DNA of 16,554 bases from DATKSS01 sp049582065 (GTDB lineage Bacteria > Chloroflexota > Dormibacteria > Dormibacterales > Dormibacteraceae): contig JBAUTF010000166.1 of assembly GCA_049582065.1 (NCBI GenBank), positions 1 through 16,554 of the forward strand, read 5' to 3'. Position numbers and translations under genes: made by a program. The notes below the pieces were generated by a model. The model was not told the origin of the DNA. It saw only the letters and a program-made list of their open reading frames with translations, and made no database searches. Below, one piece after another: positions 6,395 through 13,544 of this stretch. Numbering within the stretch: position 1 is the stretch's first letter; each line of letters begins with the position of its first letter.

Positions 6395-7110
6395 GAGCGG
6401 ACCGCCGTGCCCGCGAGTTTGAGAAACGCGTCCTCCAGGTTGGATGAGCCCGCTATGTCGCGGATCTGCTGTGGAGTCCCCTCCGCGAGCACCTTGCCGT
6501 ACTGGATGAGGCCGAGACGCTGGCAACGCTCAGCCTCGTCCATCACGTGGCTGGAGACGATGATCGTCGTGCCGCCCTCCGCCATCAGCCTGAAGTCCTC
6601 CCAGAACTGGGCGCGGAGCTGCGGGTCGACGCCGACGGTCGGCTCGTCCAGGAGCAGCAGCCGAGGGCGGTGGACGAGCGCGCACGCGAGCGAGCAACGC
6701 TGTCGCATGCCACCGCTGAGGGTGGAGACCTCGGACGCGCGCCGCTGGTAGAGGTCGACCATCTCGAGCGCTTCCTTGACTCCATCCTCGACCCCGTTGA
6801 TGGCGGCGAAGAATCGCACGTTCTCTTCGACCGAAAGGCCGGGATACAGGGCCGCCTGCTGGGTCATGTAGCCGACGTGTCGCAGCACCTCGACCTCGGG
6901 CATGCGGCGCCCGAGCACTGTCACTGTCCCGGACTCGGCTTCCACCAGACCGACCAGCATGCGGATGAGCGTCGTCTTGCCGGCTCCGTTTGGCCCGAGC
7001 AGGCCGTAGATCTCGCCTCGCCTGACCCTGAGGCTCACCCCGTCGAGCGCCTTGACGGCGCCGAAGGACTTCTTGACGGTTTCCACGTCGACCGCGAACT
7101 GCTCGCTCAT
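6391..7110 (-). CDS. ABC transporter ATP-binding protein (DrrA-like)
   Basis: A 239-residue ATPase subunit that powers the permease encoded next to it. Complete motif set: Walker A 'GPNGAGKTT' (39-47), Q-loop around Q84, signature 'LSGGMRQR' (131-138), Walker B 'LLLLDEP' (151-157), D-loop 'VDPQ', and switch histidine H188 in 'SSHVMDEAERC'. This pattern matches the daunorubicin-resistance (DrrA)/ABC-2 branch, although DrrA itself is longer. The ATG overlaps the regulator's stop by one base (TAATG) and has GAGG five bases upstream; its own stop overlaps the permease start by four bases. All three genes are therefore translationally coupled and should be controlled from the regulator's promoter. 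Confidence 0.96.
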   Translation of the reverse strand: MSEQFAVDVETVKKSFGAVKALDGVSLRVRRGEIYGLLGPNGAGKTTLIRMLVGLVEAESGTVTVLGRRMPEVEVLRHVGYMTQQAALYPGLSVEENVRFFAAINGVEDGVKEALEMVDLYQRRASEVSTLSGGMRQRCSLACALVHRPRLLLLDEPTVGVDPQLRAQFWEDFRLMAEGGTTIIVSSHVMDEAERCQRLGLIQYGKVLAEGTPQQIRDIAGSSNLEDAFLKLAGTAVRS

Positions 7111-7877
7111 TACGCCCTCATCGCGCGAAGCCAGGTTTGCGCCAGCTCGGTGACCGCCTCTTCGCCGTCCAGCTCCAACCCGAGCACGCGCTGAGCCACC
7201 GGCCTTGTCATCAGGTGAAAGAAGATCGGCCCGATGAACGATTGCAGGGCAAGGAGGGGAGACGTCTGGCGGAGCCGGCCGGCCGCCATCTGAGTGCTGA
7301 CGTACATCACCAGGAGTCCCACCAGCCGGCTGATCACTTCGCGCGCTGCGTCCTCGGTGTCGGGGCCGAGGCCGCTGACCTCGAAGAAGAGCGTCCGCAG
7401 CATTCCCACGCGGTTTTCTCCGCCGCCGAAGATCGTCTTGTAGACGGTGCGCGCGATCTCGGGCATGACGACATCAGGAGGCTCTTCCGACATCGAAGCC
7501 AGGACCTGGGTCACGGGCTCGAGCGGCGAGTACGCGTAGATCAGGCTGGAGAAGAGGGCGGATTTGCCGGGGAAGAGGCGGTAGAGGGTGGCGCGTGAGA
7601 CCTGCGCCCGCTCCGCGAGCTCGTCCATGGAGAGCGCGGCCAGGCCGTAGGCGCCGACCATCGCGAGCGCCGCGTCGAGGACTCGCTCCCTGGCCCGGGG
7701 CTCGGGGCTGACCTCTAGTGCCGTCAGGAGCGCGTCGCGAGACCCGAACGCCCGGTAAAAGCTCGATTTCGAGACGCCTGCGGCATGGGCGAGCTGTTCC
7801 ACGGTGGGCTTACCTCCCCTGGCGAGGAGCCCGCCGGCCCGCGTGAGGATGCGGTCCCTGGTGCGATGCCCTGCCAA
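7110..7877 (-). CDS. TetR-type regulator with two tandem DNA-binding domains
   Basis: A 255-residue regulator. Unlike the usual TetR layout, two TetR_N-like helix-turn-helix domains lie in series. Domain 1 is at about residues 6-54 (recognition helix region 'VSKSSFYRAF', 35-44); domain 2 is at about 62-113 ('VSRATLYRLF', 93-102). The two align well (VS-K/R-S/A-S/T-F/L-YR-A/L-F, then a basic turn and 'ALL.AL'/'ALF.SL'). Residues about 118-255 form one helical ligand/dimer domain. TTG 7877 is the only usable start: the same frame has a TAG at 7890-7892, with no other start between. Promoter and palindromic operator lie just upstream, so autorepression is likely. It heads an operon with the ABC exporter and probably represses it until a ligand, perhaps the exported compound, binds. 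The fold is secure; role and ligand are inferred. Confidence 0.92.
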   Translation of the reverse strand: MAGHRTRDRILTRAGGLLARGGKPTVEQLAHAAGVSKSSFYRAFGSRDALLTALEVSPEPRARERVLDAALAMVGAYGLAALSMDELAERAQVSRATLYRLFPGKSALFSSLIYAYSPLEPVTQVLASMSEEPPDVVMPEIARTVYKTIFGGGENRVGMLRTLFFEVSGLGPDTEDAAREVISRLVGLLVMYVSTQMAAGRLRQTSPLLALQSFIGPIFFHLMTRPVAQRVLGLELDGEEAVTELAQTWLRAMRA

Positions 7878-7884
7878 ACCGCCG

Positions 7885-7921
7885 TGATACTAAATGAGAC
7901 AAGCCATCTCGTCAAGTATCA
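7885..7921. promoter_or_regulatory. 37-bp nested palindrome, likely operator of the tandem-HTH regulator
   Basis: Outer arms TGATACT (7885-7891) and AGTATCA (7915-7921) are perfect inverted repeats. Inner arms GAGA (7896-7899) and TCTC (7907-7910), plus the pair A7894/T7912, share the same centre at 7903. In all, 12 of 18 possible pairs match. Arm centres are about 9.5, 11 and 9.5 bases apart, close to one helical turn each. The palindrome covers both boxes of the regulator's promoter, as expected for a repressor site. Confidence 0.68.
7887..7915 (-). promoter_or_regulatory. Promoter of the TetR-ABC operon
   Basis: Reading the minus strand, TTGACG (7915-7910) and TAGTAT (7892-7887) are separated by 17 bases: near-consensus housekeeping sigma boxes at the best spacing. 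Transcription should begin near 7880, two or three bases ahead of the TTG start, so the mRNA would be nearly leaderless. It is the best -35/-10 pair seen in the window and lies entirely inside the palindrome. Confidence 0.75.
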
Positions 7922-7968
7922 GGCCGGGCTCCTTAACAGGCTGGGTTCCGGAATCGAGGCGCCGCCGC

Positions 7969-7974
7969 TAGCTT
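7969..7974 (+). promoter_or_regulatory. -10 box TAGCTT for the secreted protein gene, leaderless arrangement
   Basis: TAGCTT fits the TANNNT form and ends six bases before the GTG at 7981, so transcription would start at or next to the start codon. No ribosome-binding sequence is present. A -35 box is poor (TTCCGG at 7946-7951). Confidence 0.42.
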
Positions 7975-7980
7975 GCGAGC

Positions 7981-9240
7981 GTGCTCCGTTCTCTGGCCGT
8001 GCTGATCGCTCTATTGCTTGCGCTTGTCCCGGCGCCGGTCCGCGCCGCTTCGACGTGGGGGAGTCCCGAGTACGGCGATCCGCCGGGCTGGTGCACGAAG
8101 TTGTCGGACATGTGGGTCGGCACCGTGAAGACGAACGATCCTCTCGTGGCCTCGAACCCGGAGCGATACACGTTCTCCGGCTTCCACCCCAACCCCGGTT
8201 ACGACGATTGGTACGGGTTCTTCTACGGCGATTTCCGCGGCCGGCCGGGCGATGCCTCTGGGTGGGTGAAGCTGCTGCACGAGGACTATCCCAACCACTA
8301 CCAGTGGAACTTCGCTGACAACGCGTGGGCCGTGCACGGCCACGCGAAGCAGTACATCGCCTATTACAACTGGACGTTCGGAGGCCAGTGCGGCCTGGGT
8401 GCGCGCCGCGGGGCATCGCCGCCGCCTTACATGGCCGACCAGGTCGGATATCCGGTCGTGGACATCTACGTCGATTCGGTGCCGCCCTATCCGCCACAGC
8501 CGTACGTGTCAGCCGTGACTCCGACCTCGGTCGCCTTCACGTGGGACGCGGTGGCCGACCGCGGCGACGGCGCGGGGCAGGACTACTTCGTCTCGGGCAT
8601 GGACCATTACGTGTCGTGGCTTACGATCGACGGCAGGCCGGGCCAGCTGCAGCTCGCATGGACGCGCGCTCCGCGCGTTTTGGAGCTGGACGGCCTGCGA
8701 GCCGGCGAAACCGCTTGTGTCCACGTGCAAGCCGTCGACCAGCTGCAGAACTCGACTCCCGACGAGATCCAGTGTGCGGGGCCACTCGTGCCGCCGCCGA
8801 TGCCTGCATGGGCGATCGTCGAGCCGCATGTCAAGGCGAACCCCGCCGCCACCGGCCTGGTCGGGCTCGACAGCTGGTTCTGGCTCGATGCGCCGCCGGC
8901 CGGCATGTCGGCCAGCGAGCTCGCAAACGGCACACGGTATGCCCTGACGGCGTCTCCGGTCGAGGTGGAATGGAGCTTCGGGGACGGCGTCAGCGCGCGC
9001 TTCATAGGCGGGTCAGGGTTCGGGCTCCCATATCCGCAGGAGTCGTCCGTGACGCACGTGTACCAGTCGCACAACCAGGCGGGCTACGACGTGACCGCCG
9101 TGGTCCGCTATGCGGTGAGCTGGACGGCGACGGTCGGCGGGCGGTCCTTTGGGCCGTATCCGCTCGACAGCGTCGACTTGAGCGCTCGCGCGCTCGTGTA
9201 CCCGGTGCAGCAGGCGCAGCCCGAGCTCCTGGCGATATGA
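7981..9240 (+). CDS. Secreted protein with Fn3-like and PKD-like domains
   Basis: A 419-residue exported protein of unknown role. Residues 1-22 are a signal peptide ('LAVLIALLLALVPAPVRA', likely cut after RA-A). Residues about 23-165 form an aromatic-rich domain (many Trp/Tyr/Gly; C38 and C137 could bond) that I do not recognise. About 170-268 is fibronectin type III-like ('PYVSAVTPTSVAFTWDAV', 'HVQAVDQLQNST'; C246 and C265). About 275-405 resembles PKD domains, with 'VEVEWSFGDG' and 'SSVTHVYQSHNQAGYDVTAVV'. No transmembrane anchor or sorting signal is visible at the end, so it is probably released. Such domains often serve binding to surfaces or polysaccharides. GTG 7981 directly starts the signal peptide. 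The gene converges on the PPOX gene; both stops lie in the palindrome TGAGCTCA (9238-9245). Confidence 0.82.
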   Translation: MLRSLAVLIALLLALVPAPVRAASTWGSPEYGDPPGWCTKLSDMWVGTVKTNDPLVASNPERYTFSGFHPNPGYDDWYGFFYGDFRGRPGDASGWVKLLHEDYPNHYQWNFADNAWAVHGHAKQYIAYYNWTFGGQCGLGARRGASPPPYMADQVGYPVVDIYVDSVPPYPPQPYVSAVTPTSVAFTWDAVADRGDGAGQDYFVSGMDHYVSWLTIDGRPGQLQLAWTRAPRVLELDGLRAGETACVHVQAVDQLQNSTPDEIQCAGPLVPPPMPAWAIVEPHVKANPAATGLVGLDSWFWLDAPPAGMSASELANGTRYALTASPVEVEWSFGDGVSARFIGGSGFGLPYPQESSVTHVYQSHNQAGYDVTAVVRYAVSWTATVGGRSFGPYPLDSVDLSARALVYPVQQAQPELLAI

Positions 9241-9242
9241 GC

Positions 9243-9653
9243 TCACGCGCCGGACCAACCCGACCATCGGTCGATCGCGATGGCGACCACGGGGCCGGCG
9301 GGCCGGGAACTCCGGTACTGCTCGTAACGAGCGGCCAGCAGCTCAATCGCCTTCTCCGATTCAACGCCGTCGGTGATGACTCGGGCGTGGCCGTCCACAC
9401 GGACCCACCAGAGCTTCGCCCAGTCGTCCTCGTAGTGGTCGACCAGGAGCGCCACCGCGGGGTTGGCCGCGATGTTGCGCAGCCGCTTGAGATCGCGGGT
9501 CTGCTTCGGCTTGCCGTCGACGGCTATGTAAATCGTGTCTCCCTCGAAAGCGAAGCAGACCGGCACGACATGCGGCTGTCCGCCGGGGCCGCCGGTGGCC
9601 AGGCGTCCAACGCGGGCGCCGCCCAAGTGTCGTCTCATTTGGGCCATTTCCAT
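9243..9653 (-). CDS. PPOX-class, probably F420-dependent, flavin-fold protein (TIGR03668-like)
   Basis: A 136-residue split-barrel protein of the pyridoxamine 5'-phosphate oxidase fold. The pattern 'GRLATGGPGGQPHVVPVCFAF', 'IYIAVDGKPKQTRDLKRLRNIAANP', 'LLVDHYEDDWAKLWWVRVDG' and 'YEQYRSSRPAGPVVAIAIDRWSGW' closely matches the Rv0121-type family, named as PPOX class F420-dependent enzymes. Members likely reduce or oxidise small molecules using deazaflavin F420; the substrate of this one is unknown. ATG 9653 was chosen; ATG 9647 two codons on is equally possible. A longer frame to 9731 overlaps the divergent DUF2203 start and adds a non-homologous N-terminus. Its presence suggests the host makes F420. 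It is divergent from the DUF2203 gene (61-base gap). Confidence 0.9.
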   Translation of the reverse strand: MEMAQMRRHLGGARVGRLATGGPGGQPHVVPVCFAFEGDTIYIAVDGKPKQTRDLKRLRNIAANPAVALLVDHYEDDWAKLWWVRVDGHARVITDGVESEKAIELLAARYEQYRSSRPAGPVVAIAIDRWSGWSGA

Positions 9654-9701
9654 GCCGCGAAGTCTGGTACCTGTGACGAGTCTTCGGGCGGGCATTGCGG
9701 C

Positions 9702-9707
9702 TATCGT
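9702..9707 (+). promoter_or_regulatory. -10 box TATCGT for the DUF2203 gene, leaderless arrangement
   Basis: TATCGT ends seven bases before the GTG at 9715, the spacing at which transcription would start exactly on the start codon. No Shine-Dalgarno and no clear -35 box are present. Confidence 0.45.
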
Positions 9708-9714
9708 TGATCTC

Positions 9715-10119
9715 GTGCAGAGGCTCCGCACCTACACCGTCGAGGAGGCCAACAAGGAGCTGCCGCGCGTGCGGCGGATCGTGGCCCAGATCGCCGAGCT
9801 CTCGGCGATGCTGCCCGAGCTGGAAGACCAGGCGCGGATCGCCGAGTACGACTCGAAAAGGGTCGCTGCCAGCACGGAGGACCGCGACCGCCACCAGCAA
9901 GCGCGCGACGCTGTGGGTGGAGCCGAGCTCGAGCTGCTCAAGGCGGTCGCCAGCCTCAACGGGCTTGGCATACAGCTCAAAGGCCCGCTCGAAGGCTTGA
10001 TCGACTTTCCTTCGTACCGCGACGGCGAGCTCGTGGACCTGTGCTGGAAGCTGGGCGAAGAGAAGGTCGAGCACTGGCACCACATCGGCGAAGGATTCGC
10101 CGGCCGCAAAAAGCTCTAG
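9715..10119 (+). CDS. DUF2203 family protein
   Basis: A 134-residue cytoplasmic protein. The start 'RTYTVEEANKELPRVRRIV' and the end 'GPLEGLIDFPSYRDGELVDLCWKLGEEKVEHWHHIGEGFAGRKKL' match the DUF2203 pattern (N-terminal 'F(T/S)xxEANxxLPxVR', C-terminal 'GLxDFPxxxDGxxVxLCWxxGExxIxxWHxxxxGxxGR'). The middle (residues 20-80) is a long helical, probably coiled-coil stretch. No activity is established for the family; the conserved His/Trp/Cys cluster near the end could bind metal, which is speculative. GTG 9715 was chosen because it lies one TSS spacing after a -10 box and directly precedes the conserved start; the frame stays open upstream to 9535 only as a shadow of the PPOX gene. Its TAG stop shares the CTAG at 10116-10119 with the convergent dxs stop. 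Confidence 0.88.
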   Translation: MQRLRTYTVEEANKELPRVRRIVAQIAELSAMLPELEDQARIAEYDSKRVAASTEDRDRHQQARDAVGGAELELLKAVASLNGLGIQLKGPLEGLIDFPSYRDGELVDLCWKLGEEKVEHWHHIGEGFAGRKKL

Positions 10120-12005
10120 GCGTCGGTCTTTTCGGTCGCGACCTGGCCCTTGACCGCCTCGTAGACGGACTTTGCGATGCCGGCAGCGTCCAGGCCCTTG
10201 TCTCTCATGATGTCGGACCCCTTGCCCTGCGGAAGGAATTCGTCCGGCAGCGCGATCATGCGGACCCGGCCCGCCAGGCCGTGCGGCGCCAGCGTCTCCA
10301 GCACCGCGCCGCCGAAGCCGCCGGCTCCGACGTTGTCCTCCACTGTGACCACGACCCGGTGACTGCGGGCCCAATCCACGATGCGTGGATCGACCGGCTT
10401 CACCCATCGGGCGTTGACGACGGCGCACGAGACGTTCTGCATCTCAAGCCGCTCCGCGGCCTCTCGGGCGATCCCCACCATCCGGCCCACAGCGAAGATC
10501 ACCGCGTCCGAACCCTTGCGCAGCTCCTCCCAACGTCCGATCGGGAGCGGCTCGACCGGAAGGTCGGGGGTCGCGGGGACGGGTCCGCTCGGGTAGCGGA
10601 TCGCGATCGGTCCGTCGGCGGCGAGGGCCGTCTCCAGCAGCGCGCAAAGCTCGGTCGCGTCGGCGGGTGCGGCGATCTTGAGGTTGGGAATGAGGCGGAG
10701 ATAGGACAGGTCGAAGATCCCGTGGTGCGAGGCGCCGTCCGGGCCCGTCACGCCGGCCCGGTCGATGACGAAAACGACCGGGAGCTTATGCAGCGCCACG
10801 TCCATGATCGTCTGGTCGAAAGCGCGGGCGAGAAATGTCGAATAGATGCACACCACCGGATGCATCCCCGCCATGGCGAGCCCGGCCGCGAACGTGACTG
10901 CATGCTGCTCGCAGATGCCAACGTCGAAGAACCGGTCGGGAAACTCCTTGGCAAAGTTCAGCAGGCCGGTCGATGATGCCATCGCGGCGGTGATCGCGCA
11001 GACCTCCGGCCTTTTGGCCGCGGCGCTCATGAGCGCTTCGCCGAAAACGTCGGTGTACTTGAGCTCGGTCGAGCGAGGGCGCCCGGTCAGGGGATCGAAC
11101 GCGGGGACGCCGTGCAGCTTGTCCACCTCGTCCTCGACCGCCGGAGAGTAGCCGTGGCCTTTCTCGGTGACCACATGCACCACCACCGGCTCGCCCAGGC
11201 GCTTGGCGCGCGACAGGACGTCCTCAAGCGCAGGCTCGTCATGCCCATTGACGATTCCGGCGTACTTGATGCCGAGGCTCTCGAAGATCGTTGAGGGCTG
11301 CAGGAGCTGCTTGAGCCCTTCCTTTACACGATAAGCGGCCTGGTCAGCGGTCGCGCCCACCAAGGGGAGGTCGCGCAGCAGCCGGGAGATTTCGTCTTTG
11401 ACTCGCTCATAGCGCGGGTCGACACGGAGCTGTGAAAGATGCCGCGCCAGGCCGCCGACCGTCGGCGCGTACGAGCGGCCGTTGTCGTTGATGACGATGA
11501 TCAGGTTGGGCGGCTGCAGGTGCGCGATCTGGTTCAGGGCTTCGTAGGCCATGCCGCCGGTGAGCGCGCCATCCCCGATCACAGCGATCACGAAACCGCC
11601 TACCTTCTTCCGCAGCCTGGCCTCGGCGATGCCGAGCGCGTAGCTCAGTGAGGTCGAGGCGTGGCTGTTCTCGACCAGGTCGTGCTTGGACTCGCTGCGC
11701 GACGGGTAGCCCGAAAGGCCGCCGCCCTGGCGCAGCGTCGGGAAGTCTTTGGCCCGCCCCGTGACGAGCTTGTGCACATATGCCTGGTGGCCCGTGTCCC
11801 ACACGATCGCGTCCTTGGGGCTGTCAAATACGCGGTGCAGAGCGAAGGTGAGCTCGACCACCCCCAGGTTCGGGGACAAGTGTCCGCCGGTCCTCGAGGT
11901 TTGCTCGACCAGGAAGGCGCGTACCTCATCGGCGAGCGTGTCCAGCCGCTTCTGGTCGAGGGCCTTCAGGTCGGCGGGGGAGTGGATCGTCTCGAGGATG
12001 GACAC
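10116..12005 (-). CDS. dxs: 1-deoxy-D-xylulose-5-phosphate synthase
   Basis: Thiamine-diphosphate enzyme that joins pyruvate and glyceraldehyde 3-phosphate to make DXP, the entry to the MEP isoprenoid pathway (and a precursor of thiamine and pyridoxal). At 629 residues it has the usual length. Motifs: 'SRTGGHLSPNLGVVELT' (38-54), 'DTGHQAYVHKL', the TPP motif 'GDGALTGGMAYEALN' (144-158) with N173/N175 in 'IIVINDNG', and catalytic Glu E366 in 'ICEQHAVTFAAGLA'. Late motifs 'DRAGVTGPDG' and 'HGIFDLSYLR' are intact. Start is GTG 12005, six bases after the pepA stop and without a clear ribosome site, so translation is probably coupled to pepA. It is the last gene of the minus-strand operon and converges on DUF2203 with overlapping stops. 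Confidence 0.97.
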   Translation of the reverse strand: MSILETIHSPADLKALDQKRLDTLADEVRAFLVEQTSRTGGHLSPNLGVVELTFALHRVFDSPKDAIVWDTGHQAYVHKLVTGRAKDFPTLRQGGGLSGYPSRSESKHDLVENSHASTSLSYALGIAEARLRKKVGGFVIAVIGDGALTGGMAYEALNQIAHLQPPNLIIVINDNGRSYAPTVGGLARHLSQLRVDPRYERVKDEISRLLRDLPLVGATADQAAYRVKEGLKQLLQPSTIFESLGIKYAGIVNGHDEPALEDVLSRAKRLGEPVVVHVVTEKGHGYSPAVEDEVDKLHGVPAFDPLTGRPRSTELKYTDVFGEALMSAAAKRPEVCAITAAMASSTGLLNFAKEFPDRFFDVGICEQHAVTFAAGLAMAGMHPVVCIYSTFLARAFDQTIMDVALHKLPVVFVIDRAGVTGPDGASHHGIFDLSYLRLIPNLKIAAPADATELCALLETALAADGPIAIRYPSGPVPATPDLPVEPLPIGRWEELRKGSDAVIFAVGRMVGIAREAAERLEMQNVSCAVVNARWVKPVDPRIVDWARSHRVVVTVEDNVGAGGFGGAVLETLAPHGLAGRVRMIALPDEFLPQGKGSDIMRDKGLDAAGIAKSVYEAVKGQVATEKTDA

Positions 12006-12011
12006 GCAGGC

Positions 12012-13517
12012 TTAACGCTCAGCGCCCGCCATGAGTTCCGCCAGCTCGATGCAGAGGCGCGTCCCGGCGCCGCTCGGCCCGCGCAGCACAGTGGTGAGCT
12101 CGCTGTTCGTATTCCAACTCGAGGCTGCGATGTCGAGGTGCACCCACGGCTTTCCACCGGCGAACTCGCCGATGAACATGCCGCCGAGAATCGTGCCGGC
12201 CTCTCCGTACTCGGCGTTGCGGAGGTCCGCGATCTGGCTGCGCAGCAGAATCCTGTAGTCGGCGTAGATGGGCAGGCGCCAGACCCGGTCGCCCGCCTCG
12301 CGCGAGGCCCGGTCGACCAGGGACCAGAACGCGTCGTCGTTGCTCACGGCCGCTGTCGCCCCGTGGCCGATGGCGACCGTCGCGGCGCCTGTCAGGGTCG
12401 CAAGGTCGATGATGTGGGTCGCACCGTTGCGAAGCGCGTGGGTCAGGGCGTCCGCGAGCACGAGGCGCCCTTCGGCGTCGGTGTTGACGATCTCGACCGT
12501 CTTGCCGTCCGCGCTGACCAGGACGTCTCCGGGGTGCTGGGCCGCTGGCCCCGGCATGTTCTCGCTCGTGGCGACGACCGCCATCACGTCGAGCGGCACC
12601 TTGCGGCCGGCGATCACGTCCATGGCGGCGAGCACCGCCGCGGCGCCGGCCATGTCCGCCTTCATCAGGCTCATGTTCTCGGGGTGCTTCAACGAGATGC
12701 CGCCGGTGTCGAAGGTGATGCCCTTGCCGACCAGCGCCAGCACCGGCGTCCCCGCCTGCCCGGGCACCCCGGGCTCCTGTCCGCCGCGATGTCGCAGCCG
12801 GATCAAGCGTGGCGGCCTGGCGGACCCCGACGCCACTCCCAGCAAGAGGTTGTAGCCGCCGCTGCGCAGCTCATCCGGACCGAGCACCTCGACCTCGAGC
12901 TTGTGGCGCTGCGCGATGCGCAGGGCCTCCTGACCCAGGGCCTCGGGGGTCAGCTCGTTGGGCGGGGCGTTCTGCCACTCGCGCGCCTTGTTGGTGGCTT
13001 CGCCGTTCTCCTGGGCCGCCACGACCTCGTGCTCGTGGCCGGCGCCGAACCCGGTCAGGACCAGCTCGACGATCTCGCGCCTCTCGGGGTGCGCGCCGGT
13101 CTGGCGCGAGCGCCGTTCGAACGACCCCATGACACAGCCCTCGACCACGCCCTTCAGGCTGTCCAGGCCGAGCGGGTCGGTGCGCAAGAGCCCGATGCGT
13201 TTATAGCCATAGGTTCGCGAAGCCCGGATCAGCTCGTGGTGCGCGGACCGAAGCCGCTGCCCGTCCAGGTCGTGGAGGGCGCCGACGCCGTAGAGGACCA
13301 CGCGCCGCGGCCGGATGCCCTTGGGGGATGGAATCGGCAGGACCTCGTGGATGCGGCCGCGGAACTCCGCGTTGGCGACCAGTTCGGACAGCACGCCGCC
13401 CATGGCTCGATCCAGGTCGAGCGCCGGCCCGGCCAGGCGCTGCCCGGTCGATACGGGGACTGCGAGGGCGTCGACGTTCAGCTCTGCGGCGGCTGTTGAC
13501 ACCAGGCTGATCTTCAC
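12012..13517 (-). CDS. pepA: Leucyl aminopeptidase, peptidase family M17
   Basis: A cytoplasmic two-metal aminopeptidase that removes N-terminal residues from peptides; usually hexameric. The 501-residue length is standard. All catalytic residues are visible and sit five positions earlier than in the E. coli enzyme: K265 and D270 ('VGKGITFDTGG'), K277 ('SLKHPENM'), D288 ('KADMAG'), D347, E349 and R351 in the signature 'NTDAEGRL'. The N-terminal domain (about 1-165) is divergent, as usual in this family. GTG 13517 was chosen as the only start close to the conserved beginning. It begins 27 bases after the lutB-lutA stop; TACGCT (13532-13527) nine bases before the GTG is a weak candidate for an internal -10 box. 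E. coli PepA also binds DNA at cer/carAB sites; there is no evidence for that here. Confidence 0.96.
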   Translation of the reverse strand: MKISLVSTAAAELNVDALAVPVSTGQRLAGPALDLDRAMGGVLSELVANAEFRGRIHEVLPIPSPKGIRPRRVVLYGVGALHDLDGQRLRSAHHELIRASRTYGYKRIGLLRTDPLGLDSLKGVVEGCVMGSFERRSRQTGAHPERREIVELVLTGFGAGHEHEVVAAQENGEATNKAREWQNAPPNELTPEALGQEALRIAQRHKLEVEVLGPDELRSGGYNLLLGVASGSARPPRLIRLRHRGGQEPGVPGQAGTPVLALVGKGITFDTGGISLKHPENMSLMKADMAGAAAVLAAMDVIAGRKVPLDVMAVVATSENMPGPAAQHPGDVLVSADGKTVEIVNTDAEGRLVLADALTHALRNGATHIIDLATLTGAATVAIGHGATAAVSNDDAFWSLVDRASREAGDRVWRLPIYADYRILLRSQIADLRNAEYGEAGTILGGMFIGEFAGGKPWVHLDIAASSWNTNSELTTVLRGPSGAGTRLCIELAELMAGAER

Positions 13518-13544
13518 GAATTGATAAGCGTACCGAGTGGGCCG

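Noticed and set aside
6395..6526. Longer permease start at 6526
   Set aside because: It lies inside the ATPase gene in another frame and adds a Pro/Gly/Arg-rich segment; the ATGA overlap at 6391-6394 marks the real start.
9654..9731. Longer PPOX start at 9731
   Set aside because: Would overlap the DUF2203 start and its -10 box; the conserved family pattern begins right after ATG 9653/9647.
11661..13499. 612-codon open frame on the plus strand opposite dxs and pepA
   Set aside because: Composition is a mirror of the two real genes (Arg/Val/Asp/Gly-rich, no recognisable domain); long antisense frames are common in high-GC DNA, and both genes opposite have full catalytic motifs.
13518..13532. 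Promoter for pepA in the 27-base gap after lutB-lutA
   Set aside because: TACGCT is only a partial -10 match and no -35 box was found at 16-18 bases; co-transcription from upstream is simpler, so it is not listed as a feature.
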